Assembly: GCA_030637565.1 (NCBI GenBank)
Contig: DAOWGG010000004.1
Location: forward strand, 1 to 5,198
Direction: 5' to 3'
Origin: Candidatus Peregrinibacteria bacterium
Lineage (GTDB): Bacteria > Patescibacteriota > Gracilibacteria > UM-FILTER-43-11
Length of the DNA stretch: 5,198 nt
Part shown: positions 1 to 5,198 of the stretch, piece by piece
Numbering within the stretch: position 1 is the stretch's first letter
How the letters are laid out: every line of letters starts with the position of its first letter
Translations under genes and position numbers: made by a program
Notes under the pieces: generated by a model
Database searches by the model: none
Told to the model about the DNA's origin: nothing
The model's input: the letters and a program-made list of their open reading frames with translations, nothing else

Positions 1-56
1 ACTACGTGCACTCATTTTCTTTCAAGCTCACTAATTTTAATGTTATTCGGTAGCGA

Positions 57-85
57 TTGATTGGGTTGGCTTGGTCTTGTATACT
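57..85 (+). promoter_or_regulatory. Sigma70-like promoter of tyrS
   Basis: A -35-like TTGATT (57-62, 4 of 6 consensus bases) is followed after exactly 17 bp by a -10-like TATACT (80-85, 5 of 6). Transcription would start near position 92 and leave a leader of about 22 nt before the ATG at 114. The leader is too short for a T-box or other riboswitch, and it contains no Shine-Dalgarno sequence. The prediction rests on box match and spacing only. Confidence 0.6.
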
Positions 86-113
86 TACGGTCAGTTAATC
101 TAAAATAACAATC

Positions 114-1283
114 ATGGATATTGATCAATTGGTTACTCGGGGGGTGCAGGATATTATTCCTAAAAAGGGGCTGATGGAAAAGCTACACAATGGTGATAAG
201 CTGAAAGTTTACTTGGGGATTGATCCGACATCGACCACAATTAGCTTGGGGAATGCAGTGCCGCTTCGAAAATTACGAGACTTTCAGAATGCTGGTCATG
301 AGGTGATTTTTTTGGTGGGGAGTTTTACCGCTTTGATTGGAGATACTTCCGATAAAGACGCGATGAGAAAGCCATTGACCGCTCAGGAAATTGAACATAA
401 TTTTCAAACCTATAAAGATCAGGCGAGCAAGATTCTCGATTTTGGTCGAGCGAAGATCATGTATAACGGAGATTGGTTGGGTAAGCTTTCTTTCACTAAT
501 ATCGTGGAGTTGGCTCAGCAATTTACGGTTCAACAAATGATTGAGCGTGATATGTACCAAAAGCGCTTGGAGGGTGGGAAGCCGATTGGACTTCATGAAT
601 TCCTTTACCCTTTAATGCAAGGCTACGATAGCGTTCATATGGAGGTGGATTTGGAGATTGGAGGGAATGATCAGTTGTTTAATATGCTGGCGGGTCGAAC
701 CTTGCTTCGAACCTATAAAGATAAGGAAAAATTTGTTTTAACCACACCACTTATTGAAGGAACTGATGGACGGAAGATGAGTAAGAGTTATGGAAATACC
801 ATCGACATTATGGACAGTCCAAAAGATATGTTTGGAAAGGCGATGTCGATTGCGGATGAGCTGATTGTTAAATATATGCTCCTTTGTACCGATGTTTCAC
901 TAAAGGAGATTGATGAGATCGACAAGGGGATTAAAGCAGGGGATAACCCTCGTGATGCCAAGGTGGCTTTGGCTAAGGCAATCGTTGCTCTTTATCACAA
1001 TAGTTCAGCTGCGGATTTAGCGGAGGAAGAATTCGTTAACGTCTTTAAAAAAGGCGGTTTACCCGAAGACATTCCAACCTTTGAGCTGAGTGGTGATCGT
1101 AATATTTTAGATCTTCTAGAGCTTTGTAATTTGATTGATTCTCGTGGAGAGGCAAAGCGTTTGATTCAGCAGGGGGGTGTAAAAATCAACGACGAAAAAG
1201 TCGACGACCCGAATGCTGTGATCCACTTGGAAAAAGATATGGTCGTTCAGGTTGGAAAAAGGAAGTTTGCGAAGATTTCCTAA
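114..1283 (+). CDS. tyrS: Tyrosyl-tRNA synthetase (TyrRS), class I
   Basis: This enzyme activates tyrosine with ATP and charges tRNA-Tyr in the cytoplasm. The 389 residues show a class I catalytic domain followed by an anticodon-binding helical region and a C-terminal S4 RNA-binding domain (about 330-389, with GEAKRLIQQGGVKIND). The signature KMSKS is intact at 221-225. By comparison with the well-studied Bacillus enzyme, the tyrosine-binding residues appear present: Y33, D77, Y165, Q169, D172 and Q187 in the GGNDQ block. The HIGH signature reads SLGN (44-47), so both histidines are replaced; Asn at the second site is known in the family, but Ser at the first is unusual. The ATG at 114 sits about 22 nt after a promoter and fits the family N-terminus, although no Shine-Dalgarno is present. 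The stop TAA overlaps the stop of the convergent gene by 4 bases. Its neighbours show no link to translation. Confidence 0.97.
   Translation: MDIDQLVTRGVQDIIPKKGLMEKLHNGDKLKVYLGIDPTSTTISLGNAVPLRKLRDFQNAGHEVIFLVGSFTALIGDTSDKDAMRKPLTAQEIEHNFQTYKDQASKILDFGRAKIMYNGDWLGKLSFTNIVELAQQFTVQQMIERDMYQKRLEGGKPIGLHEFLYPLMQGYDSVHMEVDLEIGGNDQLFNMLAGRTLLRTYKDKEKFVLTTPLIEGTDGRKMSKSYGNTIDIMDSPKDMFGKAMSIADELIVKYMLLCTDVSLKEIDEIDKGIKAGDNPRDAKVALAKAIVALYHNSSAADLAEEEFVNVFKKGGLPEDIPTFELSGDRNILDLLELCNLIDSRGEAKRLIQQGGVKINDEKVDDPNAVIHLEKDMVVQVGKRKFAKIS
1260..1281 (-). terminator. Weak possible terminator for the 366-aa gene
   Basis: Read on the - strand, AGGAA (1281-1277) can pair with TTCCT (1264-1260) across a 12-nt loop, and a run of T follows (the As at 1256-1260 on the + strand). 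The stem is only 5 bp and overlaps the stop codon and the 3' end of tyrS. It is the only terminator-like structure seen after this gene, and it may be chance. Confidence 0.2.
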
Positions 1284-2380
1284 TTAGATCTAGGGTTTAG
1301 AACGAGTGGAATTTCGATTTCATTCATTCCTTTTGGAAAGGTGAGCTGACGAAGTCTTGATTCTAATTCTACTTCAAAATCTAACAGAGCTCGTTTATCC
1401 TGTTTTCCTTTTAAGGTTACATCGACTTTGTCTTTTCTTACCTTGATATTGAGATAAACTTTTCCACTAAAATTTGGGTGCTTTTTTAGTGTGCGAGTGT
1501 GTGAATAATTAAAAATTCGTGTTAGCTCTCTTTTAAATACATCAGTCATTTCAGCTGAGCTGGATCGCTTGACATTGCTGACTGTTGATTGAGTTTGTTC
1601 TGGGATAACTGTTTTGCTCTTTCTTTCTCCTATATCAACTTTTCCGCCACCACTAGTAGAGCCAATATTTCCAATGCTTGCTGTTTCTCCAAGGCCATCG
1701 CCACGACGACCTCTTGTGACTTCTTTTTTTTCTGATGCTTGAGCAGCGACTATCCATGTTCCATCAGACATTTGATGAGATTTTACCGAAATTTCTGTAC
1801 TTCCTGAAAATAACTTCAATGCTTGATCTTTTGCCTTTTTTTCGGCCTTTGATTTGCTTTTTTCTTGAGCACATTGAATGACACTTCCATCTTTTTGCTT
1901 TCCGGCATATTTATATTGGTGTCCAAATTCTTTAATAAGATCTGACATCACTTGAAAGGTGTTTTTTTCTTCGGCTGCTTTTTCTTTTTTGGCAAAAGCG
2001 GCAACGACCCATGTTCCATCACCCAATTGTATTTCAACAAACTTAATTTTGAAGCCTTTTCCTGCAATTGCTTTGATTCTTTTTTCAGCCTCACTCTTAG
2101 CTGCTTCTTTACTTTTTTCTTGAACACATTGAATCACGGCTCCATCTTTTTGCTTTCCAGCATATTTATAATCTTTCCCAAACATCTTGATGAGTTCAGA
2201 CATCACTTTAAAAACATCATTTTTTTCAGCAGCTTGAGTAATAGCAGAAGATTCAGCTGCCTGAACATTGCTTGGTACGCCTGGAGCTATCGCTAAAGCG
2301 GTCAAAACCATTAAACGACGCAGTCCTAGTATTGGCTGAGATAAAATAGGTGATGAAGATCTTTCGGGTGATTTTTCCAT
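1280..2380 (-). CDS. Exported protein with tandem repeats and TonB/AgmX-like C-terminus
   Basis: I do not recognise this gene as a named family member; its function is unknown. The 366 residues begin with an export signal: a long n-region ending in R21-R22, a hydrophobic stretch MVLTALAIA (24-32), and a plausible signal peptidase site after VQA (41). The twin arginines are Tat-like, but the motif is poor, so Sec export is equally possible. Two tandem repeats follow (56-130 and 141-215, offset 85 residues), each with YKYAGKQKDG, a single cysteine (C85, C170) and DGTW near the end. A Gly/Ser-rich linker (224-250) leads to a C-terminal domain (about 277-363) with a spaced pattern of HPNFSGKV, alternating beta residues, R...LTFP and IEIPLVL. 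That pattern resembles TonB or AgmX/PglI C-terminal domains. The linker style also fits AgmX/PglI proteins, but the cysteines usual in those tails are absent. It has its own promoter and stops with TAG. Confidence 0.85.
   Translation of the reverse strand: MEKSPERSSSPILSQPILGLRRLMVLTALAIAPGVPSNVQAAESSAITQAAEKNDVFKVMSELIKMFGKDYKYAGKQKDGAVIQCVQEKSKEAAKSEAEKRIKAIAGKGFKIKFVEIQLGDGTWVVAAFAKKEKAAEEKNTFQVMSDLIKEFGHQYKYAGKQKDGSVIQCAQEKSKSKAEKKAKDQALKLFSGSTEISVKSHQMSDGTWIVAAQASEKKEVTRGRRGDGLGETASIGNIGSTSGGGKVDIGERKSKTVIPEQTQSTVSNVKRSSSAEMTDVFKRELTRIFNYSHTRTLKKHPNFSGKVYLNIKVRKDKVDVTLKGKQDKRALLDFEVELESRLRQLTFPKGMNEIEIPLVLNPRSN
1736..1960 (-). repeat. Second copy of the tandem 75-residue repeat
   Basis: This segment encodes residues 141-215 of the exported 366-aa protein. 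It matches the copy at 1991-2215 with identical length and no gaps. By hand count, 28 of 36 residues match in the first half, including YKYAGKQKDG and VIQC. The second half keeps mainly DGTW and VAA. Similarity is also visible in the DNA, which points to an in-gene duplication. Confidence 0.9.
1991..2215 (-). repeat. First copy of the tandem 75-residue repeat
   Basis: This segment encodes residues 56-130, just after the predicted export signal. The order of elements is an amphipathic helix (FKVMSELIKMFG), a strand holding the only cysteine of the unit, a Lys/Glu/Ala-rich helix, and two strands ending in DGTWVVAA. I could not match the unit to a named domain. A lysine/glutamate linker of about 10 residues separates it from the second copy. 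Confidence 0.9.
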
Positions 2381-2412
2381 TAAAGTCTTATTTAAAATTT
2401 GTAAGGTGTGTA

Positions 2413-2441
2413 ATTTTAATATATTTGTTTAAATTTGTCAA
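2413..2441 (-). promoter_or_regulatory. Strong sigma70-like promoter of the 366-aa exported protein gene
   Basis: On the - strand, a perfect -35 TTGACA (2441-2436) lies 17 bp from a -10 TAAAAT (2418-2413, 5 of 6 consensus bases). Transcription would begin near 2406, giving a leader of about 26 nt before the ATG at 2380, with no Shine-Dalgarno in it. A second TTGACA lies 30 bp further upstream (2471-2466) but has no good -10 at the right spacing. The promoter implies that this gene can be transcribed separately from the operon upstream. Confidence 0.65.
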
Positions 2442-2469
2442 CTATTTTTATCTCTGATTTTAGTATGTC

Positions 2470-2507
2470 AAAAAAGCATATTTAAAATCAAATCAATGTC
2501 TAAATAT
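2470..2507 (-). terminator. AT-rich intrinsic terminator candidate after the 690-aa gene
   Basis: Starting 9 bases after the TAA stop on the - strand, ATATTTA (2507-2501) can pair with TAAATAT (2484-2478). A G-T and an A-T pair can extend the stem inward. After two bases (GC), a run of six T follows (2475-2470). Stem stability is low because it contains no G-C pair, so termination may be partial. It sits just upstream of the promoter of the next gene, a sensible place for an operon end. Confidence 0.35.
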
Positions 2508-2516
2508 TTTTTAAGA

Positions 2517-4589
2517 TTAAGCGGTTTTTTGTTCTACTTTTGGAATATTATTCTTAATCATCCATTGTAATTGCCATTTCGCCGCATTGAATCCATCTGT
2601 TTTGGCTGCTATTTTAAATTCTGCTTTAAATTCATCCATTTTTCCAGCGGCTGTTATAGCATCTATAACCTCTTTTTCTTTTGGTGGTGTGTCACCTGCT
2701 TGGTAAAGTGTTGGCTTTGGTTCTTCTGAATTTTGCTCTCCACCTTTGCCTTCACCTTCACCCTCTGCCTTATCGGGTGCCCGCTGATCAACTGTTGTAC
2801 CTTCAAGCTGATCTTTCAAAGAATCCATTGTTACGGCTTCAAATTCGGTTTCGGATCCGTCAGGTTCCCATATGGGTTCTCCTTCATTATTGGGAACTTT
2901 CGTGTAGTTTATGATTCGGCCTGTGGTTTCACCGCTTTCTGAAAAGCTCAATTCAATTGAAATCGGGTTTCCTTTTTGGTTGTACGCTTTGATTTCAGCA
3001 TTATTTCCCTTTCCTGGTTCGATTTTATCGATTGAAATTTTGCCACCCAGCTCTTTCGCAAGGTAATCTTTAATAAATGGTTTCGCTTTTGCTCGATATT
3101 TTTCTAGAGGGTGTTTTACACCATCCTTTTTTTCTCCTGGAGGAACTGGGAATAGATCATCGGCTTCACCAGGTTTTAAATATCCTTTTACTAATTGCGA
3201 TAGGGTTGGTTTTGGATCTTGGTTTTCCATGTTTTCCATCGCTTTTTCGTAGGCTTCTCTTGAGTCATTTTGTCGTTTGGCGAGCTCTCTTGGATCTTTT
3301 GTGTCTTTAAAATCACTTAAAAAATCACCCAGTGTTTCCCAGTCACCTGTTTCAAAAGCTTTTTGAATGGATTGGAAAAATTTCATTAACATAACAATGG
3401 CATCCATGAATCCAGGTTCGCCTTCATCTCCCCCTTCAGAGATTTTTATCATTTGTTCTCTTAGGTTCATCATCGCTTCAGCGGTTTGATTTTGAGTGTC
3501 TAATCCTTCCATCATTGCTTTCATTTCTGCTTCAGTAGGCGCTGTTTCACCTTCTTTAGGTTCATTTATTTTACTTAATGCATTTCCTACATCATCTGGA
3601 AGGTAGGGTAAGAGCATGTCAGCACTTGTGATACTGTTAGCGATTCTTAAGTCCATTCCTGTAAAATTCGGATCCTTTTTTTCATTTCTTGTATCTATCA
3701 GCTCTATTTCAACCCCCCCCTCTTTTGATTTTTTTATCCTATATACTTGTGAGAGACGTACGAAGGCAGGATCACTCATTTCATCAAAATATTCTTCTAG
3801 CTTAGTTCCTTCAGTTAGGGTTTGAATTAATTCATGCTCTTCTTTACTTGGTCTTTCTAGTCCGGTGTAGGTGGATTCGTTGATTATTTTAATCGTTTGT
3901 TCGCTGGTTAATTTTAATTCTCCTTTTTCTCCCAATTCGATTTGTTTAATTTGCTCTTTGGTGAATTTAATAGTTGCTAATACTTTATCGATTTTTGTTT
4001 GCAGTGCTTCATCGGTGATATCGAATTTTTTCAGGACAAATTCCTTCGCTTTAGTGAGCTGAGCTCCTTCTAAGGTCTCACCTTCTCCCTCTTTTTTTTC
4101 AGCATCTTCTGCTAGTTTATCGGCTTGTTGATCAACTTTCGCTTCTGTGTCTGCTGCTACGTCTTCGGCTGGAGCAGTAGGGGCGGCAATGATTTCAGTT
4201 CCTTCTGGAAGGTGTGCCTTAACTTTTGCTAATAGTGTATTGACTGCTGGTGCTATTGCTTGGGCGGCATGAGCTTCGGGTAATTGTGGTATTGCACCAT
4301 CATATTCGGTTTTTAATCTTTCCATTTCAGTTTTGAATTCCTCTGCTTTTGCATGATCTTTTGGTAGCTTTGCAATGTGAGCATCAAATTTAGTTTGATG
4401 GTCTGCCCAACTTTGAGCCAATGGCTCTGCTTTGGGAGCTTCTTCTTTAGTCGCATCAGCTGCTTCTGCTTCCGTCTCTGCTGCATCTGGTTCTGTTGGA
4501 ACTTTTCCTGGTGCTACAAATAGCCACCGTTTATTTAGTAGTAAATTCTCATCATATATCTCCCGAAATGTGTGTAAGATATTTTTCAC
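2517..4589 (-). CDS. Large acidic cysteine-free multidomain protein of unknown function
   Basis: I do not recognise this 690-residue protein. It is strongly acidic, contains no cysteine, and shows no clear signal peptide or membrane segment; the only N-terminal hydrophobic patch is short (RWLFVAPG, 21-28). Visible layout: N-terminal segment (1-30); Ala/Glu-rich linker (31-57); helical segment (58-130); a second Ala/Glu linker (131-175); a mixed alpha/beta region (176-340); a Met-rich helical region (354-455) with MLMKFFQSIQKAFETGDW; a Pro/Gly linker (458-490); a beta-rich region (495-600); a Glu/Gly linker (604-640); and a terminal helical region (637-684). PKPTLSQ (459-465) is echoed by PKPTLYQ (624-630). 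Translation starts at GTG, because an in-frame stop lies at 4616-4614 and no ATG or TTG lies between. The start is 2 bases after the stop of the 166-aa gene, which suggests translational coupling. The linker-separated layout fits a scaffold or surface-associated protein, by inference only. Confidence 0.9.
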   Translation of the reverse strand: MKNILHTFREIYDENLLLNKRWLFVAPGKVPTEPDAAETEAEAADATKEEAPKAEPLAQSWADHQTKFDAHIAKLPKDHAKAEEFKTEMERLKTEYDGAIPQLPEAHAAQAIAPAVNTLLAKVKAHLPEGTEIIAAPTAPAEDVAADTEAKVDQQADKLAEDAEKKEGEGETLEGAQLTKAKEFVLKKFDITDEALQTKIDKVLATIKFTKEQIKQIELGEKGELKLTSEQTIKIINESTYTGLERPSKEEHELIQTLTEGTKLEEYFDEMSDPAFVRLSQVYRIKKSKEGGVEIELIDTRNEKKDPNFTGMDLRIANSITSADMLLPYLPDDVGNALSKINEPKEGETAPTEAEMKAMMEGLDTQNQTAEAMMNLREQMIKISEGGDEGEPGFMDAIVMLMKFFQSIQKAFETGDWETLGDFLSDFKDTKDPRELAKRQNDSREAYEKAMENMENQDPKPTLSQLVKGYLKPGEADDLFPVPPGEKKDGVKHPLEKYRAKAKPFIKDYLAKELGGKISIDKIEPGKGNNAEIKAYNQKGNPISIELSFSESGETTGRIINYTKVPNNEGEPIWEPDGSETEFEAVTMDSLKDQLEGTTVDQRAPDKAEGEGEGKGGEQNSEEPKPTLYQAGDTPPKEKEVIDAITAAGKMDEFKAEFKIAAKTDGFNAAKWQLQWMIKNNIPKVEQKTA
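3713..3720 (-). repeat. G8 homopolymer tract inside the 690-aa gene
   Basis: Eight consecutive C on the + strand (G on the coding strand) span the codons for residues 290-293 (Glu-Gly-Gly-Val). Gain or loss of one base would shift the frame and truncate the protein at less than half length. It is the longest G or C run seen in the window. Confidence 0.9.
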
Positions 4590-4591
4590 TA

Positions 4592-5092
4592 TTATAGGTT
4601 TAGTGCGGATACTTTATTGAGTGCGTACAAAGCTCCTCCTGCCAGGATGATTAAAAATAGAAGGATGAAAATTAAATTTCGAACCACATGACTTTTTTTC
4701 TGTACTTCTTTTTTAACCTCATTGGGTGCTTGTTTTTTTTGTGTTTGAATTGAGCTGATTTCACCTTCAACTGTTTTAATTTTTTCAGAGGTCTCATTTT
4801 GATCACTCGCTTCTGCGTCTTTAAAGGCTTTTTCAGTACTTTCTTTTACCAAGTGATTCATTTTTTCAGTGTATTCCTTATTTAATTCATCTAATTGATT
4901 ATTATACTGAGATTCTCCTTTCTTATATTCCTCTTTAGATTGTTCAATCAGTCCTACTAATTCTTGCTTTTCATCATCAGTCATTTGTGGAATTACAGCT
5001 TCCAGTTCTTTTTTTTGATTTGCATCGATGTAGCTATTTTGAAGCTGTTTTATTAACTCAATATTGGTGATGTTTGTATTTGTGTCTGGCAT
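4592..5092 (-). CDS. Coiled-coil protein with one C-terminal membrane anchor
   Basis: I do not recognise this 166-residue protein. A charged, Glu/Lys/Gln-rich N-terminal part of about 130 residues looks mostly helical, with a likely coiled coil around 45-95. A lysine-rich stretch follows (127-134, with KK and KKS), then one hydrophobic segment (about 139-158, IFILLFLIILAGGALYAL) and a short tail of about 8 residues. There is no N-terminal signal. By the positive-inside rule, the coiled-coil part should stay in the cytoplasm, giving a tail-anchored topology. The ATG at 5092 lies 8 bases after the stop of the preceding gene and has no Shine-Dalgarno. The TAA stop is 2 bases before the GTG of the 690-aa gene, so the two are almost certainly co-transcribed. 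A role as membrane anchor or scaffold for the next protein is inference. The N-terminal KELEAVIPQMTDDEKQEL resembles a small helical hairpin. Confidence 0.88.
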   Translation of the reverse strand: MPDTNTNITNIELIKQLQNSYIDANQKKELEAVIPQMTDDEKQELVGLIEQSKEEYKKGESQYNNQLDELNKEYTEKMNHLVKESTEKAFKDAEASDQNETSEKIKTVEGEISSIQTQKKQAPNEVKKEVQKKSHVVRNLIFILLFLIILAGGALYALNKVSALNL

Positions 5093-5100
5093 TTAATAGG

Positions 5101-5198
5101 TTATGCCTTATATCGATCGATGACCTCTTTTTTATTTGAGCTATCCGCGAGTTCGTTTAGAAATTTTCGAATAGCATCTGGATTTTTTTCGATTTTAT
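5101..5198 (-). CDS. C-terminal end of an unknown upstream gene (partial)
   Basis: Only the last 31 codons are visible, ending with TAA at 5103-5101; the rest lies beyond the window edge. The peptide is charged and helical in style (KNPDAIRKFLNELADS, then KKEVIDRYKA), similar in composition to the start of the next protein. The 8-base gap to the next start, the same strand and the matching amino acid composition argue that it is the preceding gene of the same operon. With so little sequence no family can be named. The reading frame is open to the edge, but 31 codons could be chance. Confidence 0.6.
   Translation of the reverse strand, partial: KIEKNPDAIRKFLNELADSSNKKEVIDRYKA

Noticed and set aside
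1..15. A possible divergent - strand gene starting with ATG at 15-13 (five codons, M-S-A-R-S), with a TAAAAT box at 39-34
   Set aside because: Only five codons fit in the window, the upstream AAAGAAA is not a clear Shine-Dalgarno, and there is no matching -35 at 17-18 bp. The + strand frames there are equally short.
273..596. Open frame of 107 codons on the - strand inside tyrS
   Set aside because: It lies antisense to a well-supported gene, has no family-like features and no start signals; it is a shadow of the tyrS codon pattern.
1329..1341. Hairpin CCTTT-TGG-AAAGG just after tyrS as its terminator
   Set aside because: The stem is 5 bp with a 3-base loop and no T-run follows, so it lacks the features of an intrinsic terminator.
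1991..2215. The repeat unit as a SPOR (peptidoglycan-binding) domain
   Set aside because: A strand-helix-strand order looks superficially similar, but the typical SPOR motifs are not visible and the DGTW ending does not fit; too weak to call.
1952..2296. Open frame of 114 codons on the + strand, rich in Phe and Ser
   Set aside because: It is the antisense reading of the Lys/Glu-rich repeats of the exported protein; the Phe runs come from AAA/GAA codons on the other strand.
4540..4565. GGGAG six bases before an ATG on the - strand as the true start of the 690-aa gene
   Set aside because: That ATG is in another frame and reaches a stop after five codons; the in-frame GTG at 4589 is the only usable start.
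5112..5121. Perfect palindrome ATCGATCGAT as an operator
   Set aside because: It lies inside the coding end of the partial gene, encodes its I-D-R residues, and has no second copy or nearby promoter.
114..5198. Recoded TGA (glycine) as in Gracilibacteria/Absconditabacteria
   Set aside because: All frames stay open under the standard code with normal GGN glycine codons, and there is no frame that needs TGA read-through. The visible stops are TAA or TAG, but five stops are too few to infer recoding.

Overview
The window comes from a bacterium of moderate to low GC. The + strand carries a complete tyrosyl-tRNA synthetase gene, tyrS. The - strand carries four genes (one cut by the window edge) that encode cell-envelope-like proteins of no assigned function. 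No rRNA, tRNA, insertion sequence or CRISPR array is visible. The TyrS sequence style (HLGN-like rather than HIGH signature, an IGGNDQ block, 389 aa with a C-terminal S4 domain) reminds me of Patescibacteria/CPR enzymes, perhaps Peregrinibacteria-like. This is recollection of family sequences, not a search, so the lineage is tentative. The standard genetic code fits: no frame is broken by TGA, and the visible stops are TAA or TAG.

Layout. Positions 1-113 hold a sigma70-like promoter for tyrS (TTGATT, 17 bp, TATACT) and no supportable gene. tyrS occupies 114-1283. It converges on a - strand gene (1280-2380), and the two stop codons overlap by 4 bases. That gene encodes a secreted protein with an N-terminal export signal, two tandem ~75-residue repeats that each contain one cysteine, a Gly/Ser-rich linker, and a C-terminal domain resembling the TonB/AgmX-PglI tail family. 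It has its own promoter with a perfect TTGACA box in the 136-bp gap at 2381-2516. That gap also holds a weak AT-rich terminator for the next gene upstream.

Positions 5198 down to 2517 form a tightly packed - strand operon. It runs from the C-terminal end of an unknown gene, through a 166-aa coiled-coil protein with one C-terminal membrane anchor, to a 690-aa, strongly acidic, cysteine-free multidomain protein that starts at GTG. Gaps are 8 and 2 bases. The packing suggests that the last two proteins are made together and may act at the same membrane site; their function is unknown. None of the four genes with a visible start has a recognisable Shine-Dalgarno sequence.

The best candidates for undescribed biology are the anchored coiled-coil plus 690-aa pair and the neighbouring secreted repeat protein with its TonB/AgmX-like tail. 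A G8 tract inside the 690-aa gene and the loss of the first HIGH histidine in TyrS are further points to examine.
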